The position numbers and the translations under genes were made by a program. Of a DNA stretch of 44,523 nucleotides, positions 19,030 through 27,510 are shown one piece after another. The DNA is taken from the NCBI RefSeq assembly GCF_900114065.1, contig NZ_FORS01000016.1, forward strand, positions 1-44,523. Direction: 5' to 3'. The DNA is from Stutzerimonas kunmingensis. Lineage in GTDB: Bacteria > Pseudomonadota > Gammaproteobacteria > Pseudomonadales > Pseudomonadaceae. The notes beneath the pieces are model-generated. The model was not told where the DNA came from. It saw nothing but the letters and a program-made list of their open reading frames with translations, and made no database searches. Each line of letters starts with the position of its first letter. Position 1 is the stretch's first letter.

Positions 19030-20135
19030 TGAGCGAGTACCTGGCGCAGCACATCGAGAAAGCGTGCATTTTCCTGCTCGGTGCCAATTGAGATACGCAG
19101 GAATGTTGGCATACCGTATCCGGCCACAGGACGCACAATCACCCCTTCGCGCAACAGCGCCTGATTGATCGGCGCAGCGTCACGGGCGAAGTCCACCGCG
19201 ATGAAGTTGCCCCGCGAAGGGATCCACTCCAGTCCCAGCTGACGGAAACCCGTTTCCAGCTGAAGCATCCCGGCATCATTCGCCTTGCGGCTGGCAAGCA
19301 GGTAATCGACGTCATCCAGCGCTGCGCAAGCCGCCGTCAGCGCCAGACTGTTCACGTTGAATGGCTGCCTGACGCGATTCAGCACATCCGCGATCACCGG
19401 CGAACTGATCGCGTAGCCGACCCGCAGCGCAGCAAGCCCATAAGCCTTGGAGAAGGTGCGCGAAACCAGCAGGTTCGGATAGTCGGCCAGAAACGCCAGG
19501 CCATCCGGCAACTCCTGCCCTTCGGCATATTCGATGTAGGCCTCGTCCAGCACCACCAGAACACGCTCCGGTACGCGCGCGAGAAATCCACCCAGCGCAG
19601 CAGCATCGAACCAGGTTCCGGTGGGATTGTTGGGGTTGGCGACGAAAACCACGCGGGTATTCTCGTCGATGGCCGCCGCCATTGCGTCGAGGTCGTGCCC
19701 CCAGCTCCTGGCCGGCACGGCACGTCCCTCGGCCCCGACCGCCTGCGTCGCGATCGGATAGACAGCGAAGGCATGCTCGCTGAACACGGCGTTGAGTCCC
19801 GGAGCCAGATAGGCGCGCGCAACCAGTTCAAGAATGTCGTTGGAACCATTGCCCAGGGTGACTTGATTGATTCCGACCGAATAGCGCTCGGCAAGTCGCT
19901 GCTTGAGCGCGAAGCCGTTGCCGTCCGGGTAGCGGGTCAACTCCGAAAGCTCAGCCCTGATCGCATCAAGCACTTTCGGGCTTGGCCCCAGCGGGTTCTC
20001 GTTGCTGGCCAGCTTGACGATTCCTGCGGGGTCCAAACTCAGCTCGCGCGCCAGTTCTTCAACCGGCTTGCCCGGTACGTACGGCGACAGCTTCTGCACC
20101 CCTGGCTGCGCCAGGGCGAGGAAATCACAACTCAT
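19026..20135 (-). CDS. hisC: Histidinol-phosphate / aromatic aminotransferase (HisC2)
   Basis: A 369-residue fold-type I PLP aminotransferase of the HisC family. NENPLGPSP near residue 45, GNGSNDILELV near 92, NPNNPTG near 165, DEAYIEY near 193 and the PLP Lys in SRTFSKAYGLAALRVGY near 222 are all present. In this operon, between pheA and tyrA-aroA, the enzyme is thought to transaminate aromatic 2-oxo acids or prephenate as well as imidazole acetol phosphate. Other pseudomonads have a second hisC in the his operon. ATG at 20135; an 80-base gap with a hairpin precedes it. Confidence 0.92.
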   Translation of the reverse strand: MSCDFLALAQPGVQKLSPYVPGKPVEELARELSLDPAGIVKLASNENPLGPSPKVLDAIRAELSELTRYPDGNGFALKQRLAERYSVGINQVTLGNGSNDILELVARAYLAPGLNAVFSEHAFAVYPIATQAVGAEGRAVPARSWGHDLDAMAAAIDENTRVVFVANPNNPTGTWFDAAALGGFLARVPERVLVVLDEAYIEYAEGQELPDGLAFLADYPNLLVSRTFSKAYGLAALRVGYAISSPVIADVLNRVRQPFNVNSLALTAACAALDDVDYLLASRKANDAGMLQLETGFRQLGLEWIPSRGNFIAVDFARDAAPINQALLREGVIVRPVAGYGMPTFLRISIGTEQENARFLDVLRQVLAQ

Positions 20136-20176
20136 AACAAAACCTCAGGCTGCAGGCTTCAGGCGGCAGGTACAAG

Positions 20177-20205
20177 CCGGTCGCCTGCCCCACTGCCGCG
20201 ACCGG
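20177..20205. repeat. Hairpin-forming inverted repeat between pheA and hisC
   Basis: CCGGTCGC (20177-20184) and GCGACCGG (20198-20205) form a perfect 8-bp stem with a GC-rich 13-base loop. It resembles a REP-like intergenic element. Nearby 20150-20170 has imperfect repeats of AGGC/GCAGG. No T-tract follows, so it may stabilise or punctuate the mRNA rather than terminate it. Confidence 0.5.
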
Positions 20206-20214
20206 AAGCCGCAA

Positions 20215-21312
20215 TTAAAGAACCGCTTTGGGGTAGGAACCCAACACCTTAAGGGCCACAGCTTCCTGCCCGAGCTTCTCCAGCGCATCCTTGATCAGCG
20301 GATCCTGGTGGTGACCCAGGAAATCGATGAAGAACACGTAGGTCCACTTGCCGCTGCGCGACGGCCGCGTTTCGATTCGAGTAAGGTCGATGCCGTTGGC
20401 ATGGAACGGCACCAGCAGCTCGTGCAAGGCGCCTGGCTTGTTGCGCATCGAGACGATGATTGAGGTCTTGTCATCGCCGGTCGGCGGCACTTCCTGGCTA
20501 CCGATGATCAGGAATCGCGTGGAGTTGTCCGGGCGGTCCTCGATCTTCTCGGCCAGCTTGGTCAGACCGTAGAGCTGGGCAGCCATGTCGCCGGCGATGG
20601 CCGCCGAATTCCACTCGCTCTTGACCCGCTTGGCCGCATCCGCATTGCTGGAAACCGCTACGCGCTCGACATTCGGGTAGTGGGCATCAAGCCACTTGCG
20701 GCACTGTGCCAGCGATTGCGCGTGGGAGTAGATGCGCGTGATCCGATCGGTCTTGGTCGTCTCGCCCACCAACAAATGGTGGTGGATACGCAGCTCCACT
20801 TCGCCGCAGATCACGATGTCGTGCTCGAGGAAGCTGTCCAGCGTGTGATTGACTGCACCTTCGGTGGAGTTCTCCACCGGCACTACGCCGAAATTCACGG
20901 CTCCCGCCACAACCTCGCGAAACACCTCATCAATGGCTGCCATTGGCGTGCTGATCACCGCATGGCCGAAATGCTTGAGCGCCGCAGCTTGGGAGAAGGT
21001 GCCCTCTGGGCCGAGATAGGCAACCCGGAGCGGCTGTTCCAGGGCCAGGCAGGACGACATGATCTCGCGGAACAGACGCGCCATTTCCTCGTTATCGAGC
21101 GGCCCGCGGTTGAGCTCCATGATGTGCTTGAGCACCCAGGCTTCGCGCTCCGGACGGTAGAACACCGCGGACTCGCCCTCGGCCAGCGCCGCGGTCTTGA
21201 CCCGGGCGACTTCTTGGGCACAGCGGGCGCGCTCGCTGATCAGATCGAGAATGCGCTCGTCGAGGCTGTCGATTCGAACCCGCAGGGCCTTCAACTGATC
21301 GGCGTCGCTCAT
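20215..21312 (-). CDS. pheA: Chorismate mutase / prephenate dehydratase (PheA)
   Basis: A 365-residue bifunctional P-protein making phenylpyruvate. The chorismate mutase AroQ domain covers about residues 1-90 (RVRIDSLDERILDLISER, RPEREAWVLKHI). The prephenate dehydratase domain starts at VAYLGPEGTFSQAA near 97, with PVENSTEGAV near 145 and DNSTRFLII near 260. The C-terminal ACT domain (GALHELLVPF near 290 and RIETRPSRSGKWTYVFFID near 310) binds phenylalanine for feedback control. The ATG at 21312 shares one base with the serC stop (TGATG). Confidence 0.96.
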   Translation of the reverse strand: MSDADQLKALRVRIDSLDERILDLISERARCAQEVARVKTAALAEGESAVFYRPEREAWVLKHIMELNRGPLDNEEMARLFREIMSSCLALEQPLRVAYLGPEGTFSQAAALKHFGHAVISTPMAAIDEVFREVVAGAVNFGVVPVENSTEGAVNHTLDSFLEHDIVICGEVELRIHHHLLVGETTKTDRITRIYSHAQSLAQCRKWLDAHYPNVERVAVSSNADAAKRVKSEWNSAAIAGDMAAQLYGLTKLAEKIEDRPDNSTRFLIIGSQEVPPTGDDKTSIIVSMRNKPGALHELLVPFHANGIDLTRIETRPSRSGKWTYVFFIDFLGHHQDPLIKDALEKLGQEAVALKVLGSYPKAVL

Positions 21313-22397
21313 CAGCCGTGCTCCTTCTCGAACTCGGCCATGTAGGCCACCAGCGCTTCGACCGCATCCAGTCCTACGGCGTTGTAGATAGAAGCACGCA
21401 TGCCACCCACGGAGCGATGCCCTTTGAGGTTCAACAGGCCACGCGCGTCGGCGCCGGCCAGGAACGCCTTGTCCAGACGCTCATCGGCCAGACGGAACGG
21501 AACGTTCATCCACGAACGCGCATTGATGGCGATCGGGTTGGTGTAGAAATCGCTGGCATCGATGGCACCGTAGAGCATGTCCTTCTTGGCGCGGTTGCGC
21601 TGCTCCATCGCCTCGACGCCGCCCTGCTCCTTCAGCCACTCGAAGACCAGCCCCGAGAGATACCAGGAAAAGGTTGCCGGCGTGTTGTACATCGAGCCGT
21701 TATCCGCCGCGATCTTGTAGTCGAGCATGGTCGGGCAAGCGGAACGCGCATGGCCGAGCAGGTCTTCACGAACGATGACGACCACCAGCCCGGATGGCCC
21801 GATGTTCTTCTGCGCTCCGGCGTAGATCAGGCCGAACTTCGAGACGTCGATGGTCCGCGACAGAATGTCCGAGGACATGTCGACGACCAGCGGCGTATCG
21901 CCGAGATCCGGAATCCAATCGAACTGCAGGCCGCCAATGGTCTCATTGCTCGCGTAGTGCAGGTACGCTGCGCGCTCGCTCAACTGCCAGTCGTTCTGTC
22001 CTGGAATGGCGAAATAATCGAGGGGTTTGGCGCTGGCCGCCACGTTGACGTTACCGAAACGACGCGCCTCTTCGATCGCCTTGCGCGACCAGATGCCGGT
22101 ATCGATGTAGTCGGCAACACCATCTTCCGGCAGCAGGTTCAGCGGAATCTCGGCAAACTGCTGGCTGGCGCCCCCCTGCAGGAACAGCACCTTGTAGTTC
22201 GACGGAATCGCCAGCAGGTCGCGCAGATCCTGTTCGGCCTTTTCGGCGATAGCGGTGTATTCGTCGCTACGGTGACTCATCTCCATGACCGACAGGCCCT
22301 TGCCATGCCAGTCGAGAAGCTCCGCCTGGGCACGCTGAAGGACGGCTTCGGGAAGCGCAGCCGGACCGGCACAGAAGTTAAAAGCGCGTTTGCTCAC
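21312..22397 (-). CDS. serC: Phosphoserine aminotransferase (SerC)
   Basis: A 361-residue class V aminotransferase for serine (3-phosphohydroxypyruvate to phosphoserine) and pyridoxal phosphate synthesis. FNFCAGPAALPE opens the protein, HRSDEYTAI is near 45, and the PLP Lys is in YAGAQKNIGPSG near 197. I choose GTG 22397 because related proteins start with SKRAFNF; the upstream in-frame extension to 22475 is not conserved-looking. The ribosome-binding site is weak (GAGAGAA). The order gyrA-serC-pheA-hisC-tyrA/aroA-cmk-rpsA is the conserved pseudomonad block. Confidence 0.94.
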   Translation of the reverse strand: MSKRAFNFCAGPAALPEAVLQRAQAELLDWHGKGLSVMEMSHRSDEYTAIAEKAEQDLRDLLAIPSNYKVLFLQGGASQQFAEIPLNLLPEDGVADYIDTGIWSRKAIEEARRFGNVNVAASAKPLDYFAIPGQNDWQLSERAAYLHYASNETIGGLQFDWIPDLGDTPLVVDMSSDILSRTIDVSKFGLIYAGAQKNIGPSGLVVVIVREDLLGHARSACPTMLDYKIAADNGSMYNTPATFSWYLSGLVFEWLKEQGGVEAMEQRNRAKKDMLYGAIDASDFYTNPIAINARSWMNVPFRLADERLDKAFLAGADARGLLNLKGHRSVGGMRASIYNAVGLDAVEALVAYMAEFEKEHG

Positions 22398-22499
22398 TGC
22401 TGTTCTCTCGCTCTTGCTCGATATTGAATCCCGCGGCGCGGCGACCGGTACCTCTACCGTCCGCCGCGCTACCACCTGATTGCGGATTGCTTTCGCCGA

Positions 22500-25310
22500 T
22501 CAGTCTTCGTCGTCTGTCGGCACCACATCCGGAGATACGTCGCCAGCCCCGCCGAGCAGTTCATCCTCGCTCGGCTCAGTGCTGAGTACAGGCATTTCCT
22601 TCTCGAGGGCGTCGTCATCGAGCAACGCTTCGATGTCTTCCAGCACGTCTTCCTCGGATGGCTCCTGCACGCGCTCCAGACCAACCAGATGCTCGCCCTT
22701 GCTCAGTTTGATGAGGGTGACGCCCTGAGTATTGCGCCCCAGCGATGACACCTCGTCGACGCGGGTCCGGACCAGCGTGCCCTGATCGGAGATCAGCATG
22801 ATCTCCTCGCCCTCGAGCACCTGCACGGCACCGATCAATGGACCGTTACGCTCGTTGGTGACCATGGCGATGACGCCCTGACCACCGCGACCGCGGCGTG
22901 GAAACTCTTCCATCGCGGTGCGCTTGCCGTAGCCACGCAAAGATGCGGTAAGGATCTGAGCACCCGATTCCGGAATCAGCATGGAGATGATGCGCTGCCC
23001 TTCGGGCAGACGCATACCGCGTACACCGCGGGCATTGCGGCCCATGATGCGAACCTTGCTTTCCTTGAAACGGATGACCTTGCCGCCGTCGGAGAACATC
23101 ATCACTTCCTGGGCACCATCGGTGACGGCCGCAGCGATGAGGGTGTCGCCTTCTTCCAGCTTGAGCGCGATCAGGCCGGACGTACGCGGACGGCTGAACT
23201 GCACCAGAGGTGTCTTCTTGACCGTGCCATTGGCGGTAGCCATGAAAATGTAGGAGCCGGTCGGCTCGTCTTTCTCGTCGCTGTCGGCGTCATCGCTTTC
23301 GACGTCGTCCGCATCATCATGCTCGATGACCAGGCCTTCTGCTTCGTCCAGGTCGTCCTCACCTTCGGCGGCCTGCTTGCGCAGCGCTTCCAGATCGACC
23401 TGAAGCATGGCGGTGATGCGCTCGCCCTCATCGAGCGGTAGCAGGTTGACCAGCGGGCGGCCACGCGAAGTGCGAGATGCTTCGGGAATCTCGTAGGTCT
23501 TCAGCCAGTACACTTTGCCCTTGCTGGAGAACAGCAGCAGCGTGGTGTGACTGTTGGCAACCAGCAGATGCTCGACGTAATCCTCTTCCTTCACACCAGT
23601 CGCAGCCTTGCCGCGACCACCACGGCGCTGCGCCTGGTAGGCGGCCAGCGGTTGCGACTTGGCATAACCACCATGAGAGATGGTGACGACGCGCTCTTCT
23701 TCAGTGATCAGGTCCGCCAGCGTCAGGTCCAGACGCGACTCGAGAATCTCGGTGCGCCGTGCATCGCCGAAATCGCGCTTCACGCCTTCCAGTTCTTCGC
23801 GGATGACTTCCATCAGGCGAACCGGATTGGTCAGGATGCGGATCAGCTCGCCGATCTGGGTGAGGATTTCCTGGTATTCGCTGAGCAGCTTCTCGTGCTC
23901 GAGGCCGGTCAGGCGGTGCAGACGCAGATCAAGAATCGCCTGCGCCTGTTCCGGCGACAGAAAGTACTTGCCGTCACGCAGGCCAAACTGCGGATCGAGG
24001 CCTTCCGGGCGACAGGCATCAGCCCCTGCGCGCTCGACCATGGCTTCAACGGCGCTCGATTCCCAGGCAGTGGAAATCAGCGCATCCTTGGCCTCGGCTG
24101 GAGTTGGCGAAGCCTTGATCACCGCAATGACCGGATCGATGTTGGACAGCGCGACCGCCTGCCCTTCAAGAATGTGCCCACGCTCGCGCGCCTTGCGCAG
24201 TTCGTAGACGGTACGGCGGGTAACGACTTCGCGGCGGTGGCGAACGAAGGCTTCCAGCAGCTCTTTCAGGTTCAGCGTACGTGGCTGGCCATCGATGAGC
24301 GCAACCACGTTGATACCGAAGACGCTCTGCAGCTGGGTCTGGGCGTATAGGTTGTTGAGGATCACCTCCGGCACTTCGCCGCGGCGCAGCTCGATGACCA
24401 CGCGCATGCCGTCCTTGTCGGACTCGTCACGCAGCTCGGTGATGCCTTCGATCTTCTTCTCTTTCACCAGCTCGGCGATCTTCTCGATCAGCCGTGCCTT
24501 GTTCAGCTGGTAAGGCAGCTCGGTGATGACGATCTGCTGGCGGCCGCCGACCTTGTCGATATCTTCGATATCGGCGCGAGCACGGATATAAATGCGGCCA
24601 CGGCCGGTGCGGTAGGCCTCGATGATGCCAGCACGGCCATTGATGATACCGGCAGTGGGGAAATCGGGGCCCGGGATGAACTGCATGAGTTCGTCGATAG
24701 TGATATCGGCGTTGTCGATCAGCGCCAGGCAACCATCAATCACTTCGCCTAGGTTATGCGGCGGGATGTTGGTCGCCATGCCTACCGCAATACCGCTGGA
24801 GCCGTTCACCAGCAGATTGGGAACCTTGGTCGGCATGACCGCCGGGATCTGCTCGGTGCCATCGTAGTTGGGCACCCAGTCGACGGTTTCCTTTTCCAGG
24901 TCGGCCAGCAGCTCATGGGCCAGCTTGGCCATGCGCACTTCGGTGTAACGCATCGCCGCAGCGCTATCGCCGTCAACCGAACCGAAATTACCTTGGCCGT
25001 CGACCAGCATGTAGCGCAGCGAAAATGGCTGCGCCATACGCACGATGGTGTCGTATACCGCCGAATCGCCGTGCGGGTGGTATTTACCGATCACGTCACC
25101 GACCACACGGGCGGATTTCTTGTACGGCTTGTTCCAGTCATTGCCGAGTTCGCTCATGGCGAACAGTACGCGGCGGTGTACCGGTTTCAGGCCATCGCGC
25201 GCGTCCGGCAGCGCACGGCCAATGATCACGCTCATCGCGTAATCAAGGTAGGACTGCTTGAGCTCGTCTTCGATATTGACCGGGAGGATTTCTTTGGCCA
25301 GTTCGCCCAT
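22500..25310 (-). CDS. gyrA: DNA gyrase subunit A (GyrA)
   Basis: A 936-residue type IIA topoisomerase subunit that cuts and rejoins DNA during negative supercoiling. The catalytic Tyr is residue 122 (RYTEVRM). In the quinolone-resistance region HGDSAVYD residues 83 and 87 are Ser and Asp, the usual sensitive forms. The GyrA box QRRGGRG lies at the start of the C-terminal beta-pinwheel domain. An acidic insertion ([20 protein letters not shown]) sits in that domain, as in other pseudomonads, and the extreme C-terminus is also acidic. Start: ATG 25310 (MGELAKEI); an in-frame extension to 25367 runs through the leader. serC follows after about 100 bases. Confidence 0.98.
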   Translation of the reverse strand: MGELAKEILPVNIEDELKQSYLDYAMSVIIGRALPDARDGLKPVHRRVLFAMSELGNDWNKPYKKSARVVGDVIGKYHPHGDSAVYDTIVRMAQPFSLRYMLVDGQGNFGSVDGDSAAAMRYTEVRMAKLAHELLADLEKETVDWVPNYDGTEQIPAVMPTKVPNLLVNGSSGIAVGMATNIPPHNLGEVIDGCLALIDNADITIDELMQFIPGPDFPTAGIINGRAGIIEAYRTGRGRIYIRARADIEDIDKVGGRQQIVITELPYQLNKARLIEKIAELVKEKKIEGITELRDESDKDGMRVVIELRRGEVPEVILNNLYAQTQLQSVFGINVVALIDGQPRTLNLKELLEAFVRHRREVVTRRTVYELRKARERGHILEGQAVALSNIDPVIAVIKASPTPAEAKDALISTAWESSAVEAMVERAGADACRPEGLDPQFGLRDGKYFLSPEQAQAILDLRLHRLTGLEHEKLLSEYQEILTQIGELIRILTNPVRLMEVIREELEGVKRDFGDARRTEILESRLDLTLADLITEEERVVTISHGGYAKSQPLAAYQAQRRGGRGKAATGVKEEDYVEHLLVANSHTTLLLFSSKGKVYWLKTYEIPEASRTSRGRPLVNLLPLDEGERITAMLQVDLEALRKQAAEGEDDLDEAEGLVIEHDDADDVESDDADSDEKDEPTGSYIFMATANGTVKKTPLVQFSRPRTSGLIALKLEEGDTLIAAAVTDGAQEVMMFSDGGKVIRFKESKVRIMGRNARGVRGMRLPEGQRIISMLIPESGAQILTASLRGYGKRTAMEEFPRRGRGGQGVIAMVTNERNGPLIGAVQVLEGEEIMLISDQGTLVRTRVDEVSSLGRNTQGVTLIKLSKGEHLVGLERVQEPSEEDVLEDIEALLDDDALEKEMPVLSTEPSEDELLGGAGDVSPDVVPTDDED

Positions 25311-25375
25311 GGAAGCCTGGTTCCTTATAGTCAGCAGGGTCCTGTAATAAGCGCGGGATGGTAACACAGACGACT
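25311..25375 (-). ncRNA. gyrA leader, candidate structured 5' UTR (gyrA RNA motif)
   Basis: Comparative work has described a conserved 'gyrA RNA' structure in the 5' UTR of gyrA in Pseudomonadales. This leader is in the right place and can form small hairpins, including CAGG-ACC-CTG near 25335-25345 and GGAA..TTCC running into the start codon. I recognise position and context, not the full consensus, so this is tentative. Confidence 0.4.
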
Positions 25376-25403
25376 GCTATAAACTGAGCCTTGCACGGAG
25401 CAA
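25376..25403 (-). promoter_or_regulatory. Candidate gyrA promoter
   Basis: Minus-strand TTGCTC (25398-25403), a 16-base spacer, TATAGC (25376-25381), about 65 bases upstream of the gyrA ATG. The match is moderate. Confidence 0.4.
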
Positions 25404-25444
25404 AACCGGCTTGCACAGCACACCCGAGCGCGACCGATCGTTGC

Positions 25445-26521
25445 TCAGTGCAGCCGCTTGCGGCTCATCAGTTCGGTCATCTTCGCGGCACTCGGCCGCT
25501 CGACCACGCCTTTCTCGGTGACAATGGCATCGATGAGATCGGCCGGCGTCACGTCGAACACCGGATTGAATGCCTCAACGTCAGCCGCGAAGCGCCGACC
25601 GTCGACCTCAAGCAGCTCGCTGCCGGCGCGTTCCTCGATTTGGATCTCCTCGCCGCTCTCCAGCGCCATGTCGATGGTCGAACTTGCCGCCACCACCATG
25701 AAACGCACGCCGTGGTGCATCGCCAGGACCGCAAGCTGGTAGGTACCGATCTTGTTCGCCACATCGCCATTGGCGGTGATGCGATCCGCACCGACGATCA
25801 CCCAGGAGATGCCTCTGGATTTCATCAGATGAGCAGCCGCCGAGTCCGCATTCACCATGGCCGGAACGCCATCACCGAGCAGTTCCCAGGCCGTCAGCCG
25901 GGAGCCCTGCAACCAAGGCCGGGTCTCATCGACGTATACCCGCTCCACCAGACCCTCGAGATGCGCCGCCCGGATGACCCCGAGCGCCGTACCGAAACCG
26001 CCGGTCGCCAGGGCGCCGGTATTGCAATGGGTGAGCAGGTTCTGCGGATTGCCCTGATGGCGGCGGATGAGGTCGACGCCAAACTGCGCCATCGCCAGAT
26101 TTGCCTCGCGATCGCTGTCATGGATGGAGATGGCCTGGGCTTCCAGCGCTGCATACGGGTCTTCACCCGGCTTGAGGCGATCCAGTCGTTCGCGCATCTG
26201 GTTCAGAGCCCAGAACAGATTGACTGCGGTGGGACGGGAATCGGCCAGCACCTTGAAGTCTTCCTCCAGGGCCTGCCTCCAATCACCGCCGTCGGCGATA
26301 CGGGCACGCACGGCAAGGACCAGGCCATAGGCTGCGCTGATTCCGATTGCCGGCGCACCGCGCACGACCATATCCCGAATCGCCGCAGCGACCGACGCCG
26401 CAGAATCATGGCTGCACCAAATCTCTTCGACAGGAAGCTTGCGCTGATCGAGCAGGTTCAGGCGCCCGTCCAGCCATTCGATCGACTTAACCTTTTCCGC
26501 AGCCAACAAACGCTCGCGCAT
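25445..26521 (-). CDS. mtnA: Methylthioribose-1-phosphate isomerase (MtnA)
   Basis: A 358-residue aldose-ketose isomerase of methionine salvage, converting 5-methylthioribose-1-phosphate to methylthioribulose-1-phosphate. [14 protein letters not shown] is near residue 57. The catalytic Cys is in [18 protein letters not shown] near 165 and the catalytic Asp in [18 protein letters not shown] near 245. Start: ATG 26521 with GAGGG eight bases upstream; this gives the normal family length. It lies just upstream of gyrA, as in P. aeruginosa, and may read into it. Its pathway partner mtaD is about 24 kb to the left. The leader contains an attenuator-like terminator (26577-26612). Confidence 0.95.
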   Translation of the reverse strand: MRERLLAAEKVKSIEWLDGRLNLLDQRKLPVEEIWCSHDSAASVAAAIRDMVVRGAPAIGISAAYGLVLAVRARIADGGDWRQALEEDFKVLADSRPTAVNLFWALNQMRERLDRLKPGEDPYAALEAQAISIHDSDREANLAMAQFGVDLIRRHQGNPQNLLTHCNTGALATGGFGTALGVIRAAHLEGLVERVYVDETRPWLQGSRLTAWELLGDGVPAMVNADSAAAHLMKSRGISWVIVGADRITANGDVANKIGTYQLAVLAMHHGVRFMVVAASSTIDMALESGEEIQIEERAGSELLEVDGRRFAADVEAFNPVFDVTPADLIDAIVTEKGVVERPSAAKMTELMSRKRLH

Positions 26522-26576
26522 GGCATTTCCCTCGTTCAGCTTCGTCGACACAGGACCATCATGCGCCCCGAACAGC

Positions 26577-26612
26577 AAAGAAAAAGCCCGGATCGCGGGC
26601 GAACCGGGCTTT
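26577..26612 (-). terminator. Intrinsic terminator in the mtnA leader
   Basis: AAAGCCCGG (26612-26604, minus strand) pairs perfectly with CCGGGCTTT (26591-26583), followed by TTTTTCTTT (26585-26577). It lies 56 bases upstream of the mtnA ATG, pointing the same way as mtnA, and no gene lies upstream on that strand for it to end. This suggests premature termination of the mtnA transcript, or a relic. Confidence 0.7.
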
Positions 26613-26627
26613 CCAATCTCGATATGG

Positions 26628-26671
26628 CCGGGAAGCAGCAAACATGAGCACTGCGGCCTCTTATCCCGGGC
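26628..26671 (-). promoter_or_regulatory. Candidate attenuator / riboswitch-like fold in the mtnA leader
   Basis: At the 5' end of the predicted mtnA transcript CCGGGA (26669-26664) pairs with TCCCGG (26633-26628), enclosing GCAG/CTGC (26654-26651 with 26638-26635). The first arm, GCCCGG (26671-26666), is identical to the left arm of the terminator at 26577-26612 and could pair with its right arm instead. Such mutually exclusive folds are typical of transcription attenuation. No known riboswitch consensus was recognised. Confidence 0.35.
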
Positions 26672-26675
26672 GCGA

Positions 26676-26704
26676 ATGCTAATCGACGGTTTTTCCGAGC
26701 ACAA
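26676..26704 (-). promoter_or_regulatory. Candidate mtnA promoter
   Basis: Minus-strand TTGTGC (26699-26704), a 17-base spacer, TAGCAT (26676-26681). Transcription would begin near 26669, at the base of the leader hairpin. Confidence 0.4.
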
Positions 26705-26823
26705 GCAGTGATCAGGGCTTGGCGACGCCTAATGGCCGAGCAGCTTTCAGACTGGCCTCGCCTTCCACGGAGAGAGCATGCGCTCGAACAGATGAAGTGT
26801 CGCGCTCACTCATCGCGTCGTGC

Positions 26824-26852
26824 TTGACCAACTCGCGGCAGGCCAAATACTG
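26824..26852 (+). promoter_or_regulatory. imuA promoter overlapping the LexA box
   Basis: TTGACC (26824-26829), a 17-base spacer, ATACTG (26847-26852), or an 18-base spacer with TACTGT. The -10 overlaps the LexA box, so LexA would block RNA polymerase. Confidence 0.55.
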
Positions 26853-26865
26853 TATTTATATACAG
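26850..26865 (+). promoter_or_regulatory. LexA (SOS) box
   Basis: CTGTATTTATATACAG, a near-ideal match to the gammaproteobacterial LexA consensus CTGT-N8-ACAG, 19 bases before the imuA ATG. It places the imuA-imuB-dnaE2 operon under SOS control. Confidence 0.93.
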
Positions 26866-26884
26866 TTATTTTGGATGCCTCTTC

Positions 26885-27508
26885 ATGACCGCAGTGGTCG
26901 CCCTCGATAGCCTGCTGGATACACGTCGCGTCTGGCGTGGTCAGGCCATAACGTCTCGCACGGCCGTCCAGCCGACCGGAAATGCCACACTGGATGAGTT
27001 CCTGCCCGGCGGCGGCTGGCCGGAGTCGGCCATCAGCGAGCTCCTCGTCGCGGCCACGGGCATTGGCGAGCTGAATCTGCTGTGGCCGACCCTTGCACGA
27101 CTGACCACCGCCGGCGAGCGGGTGGTGCTGATAACGCCCCCTCATCGACCTTACCCCCAGGCCTGGCTGGCCGCGGGTGTAGACCTGCAGTGGCTGACCA
27201 TCATCCAGGCAAAGGGCCGCGATGCGCTGTGGGCTGCAGAACAATGCCTACGTTCCGGCAGTTGTGCCGCCGTGCTGTGCTGGCCGCAACAAGCTGATGA
27301 CCGTGCCTTAAGGCGCTTGCAGATTGCTGCTGAATCCGGCCAAACCCTGGGCTTCGTCTATCGGTCACTGCGTGAAGCAAATAACCCATCACCGGCGGCA
27401 CTACGCTTGACCATCGAGGCCCAGCCGGCGCAGCTACGTGTCATCAAGTGCCGCGGCGGCCTGGCTCCAGGACAGGCGCTCCCGGTCAGCGCCTGGCAAC
27501 AGGCGTGA
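26885..27508 (+). CDS. imuA: Translesion synthesis accessory protein ImuA
   Basis: A 207-residue RecA-fold-like, SulA-related protein of the ImuA family, first gene of the damage-inducible mutagenesis cassette. Typical phrases are GNATLDEFLPGGGWPESAISELL near residue 32, ERVVLITPPHRPYPQAW near 78 and LRLTIEAQPAQLRVIKCRGG near 172. ImuA interacts with RecA and ImuB in studied systems. The LexA box lies directly upstream. imuB begins two bases after the stop. In P. putida a second lexA gene heads the operon; here, as in P. aeruginosa, none is present. Start: ATG 26885, weak Shine-Dalgarno. Confidence 0.9.
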   Translation: MTAVVALDSLLDTRRVWRGQAITSRTAVQPTGNATLDEFLPGGGWPESAISELLVAATGIGELNLLWPTLARLTTAGERVVLITPPHRPYPQAWLAAGVDLQWLTIIQAKGRDALWAAEQCLRSGSCAAVLCWPQQADDRALRRLQIAAESGQTLGFVYRSLREANNPSPAALRLTIEAQPAQLRVIKCRGGLAPGQALPVSAWQQA

Positions 27509-27510
27509 CG

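Noticed and set aside
22500..25310. Possible quinolone-resistance change in GyrA
   Set aside because: Residues 83 (Ser) and 87 (Asp) are the usual sensitive forms, so nothing unusual is seen.
25391..26647. Plus-strand frame of 418 codons opposite mtnA
   Set aside because: Antisense shadow; mtnA has all catalytic motifs and a good start on the other strand.
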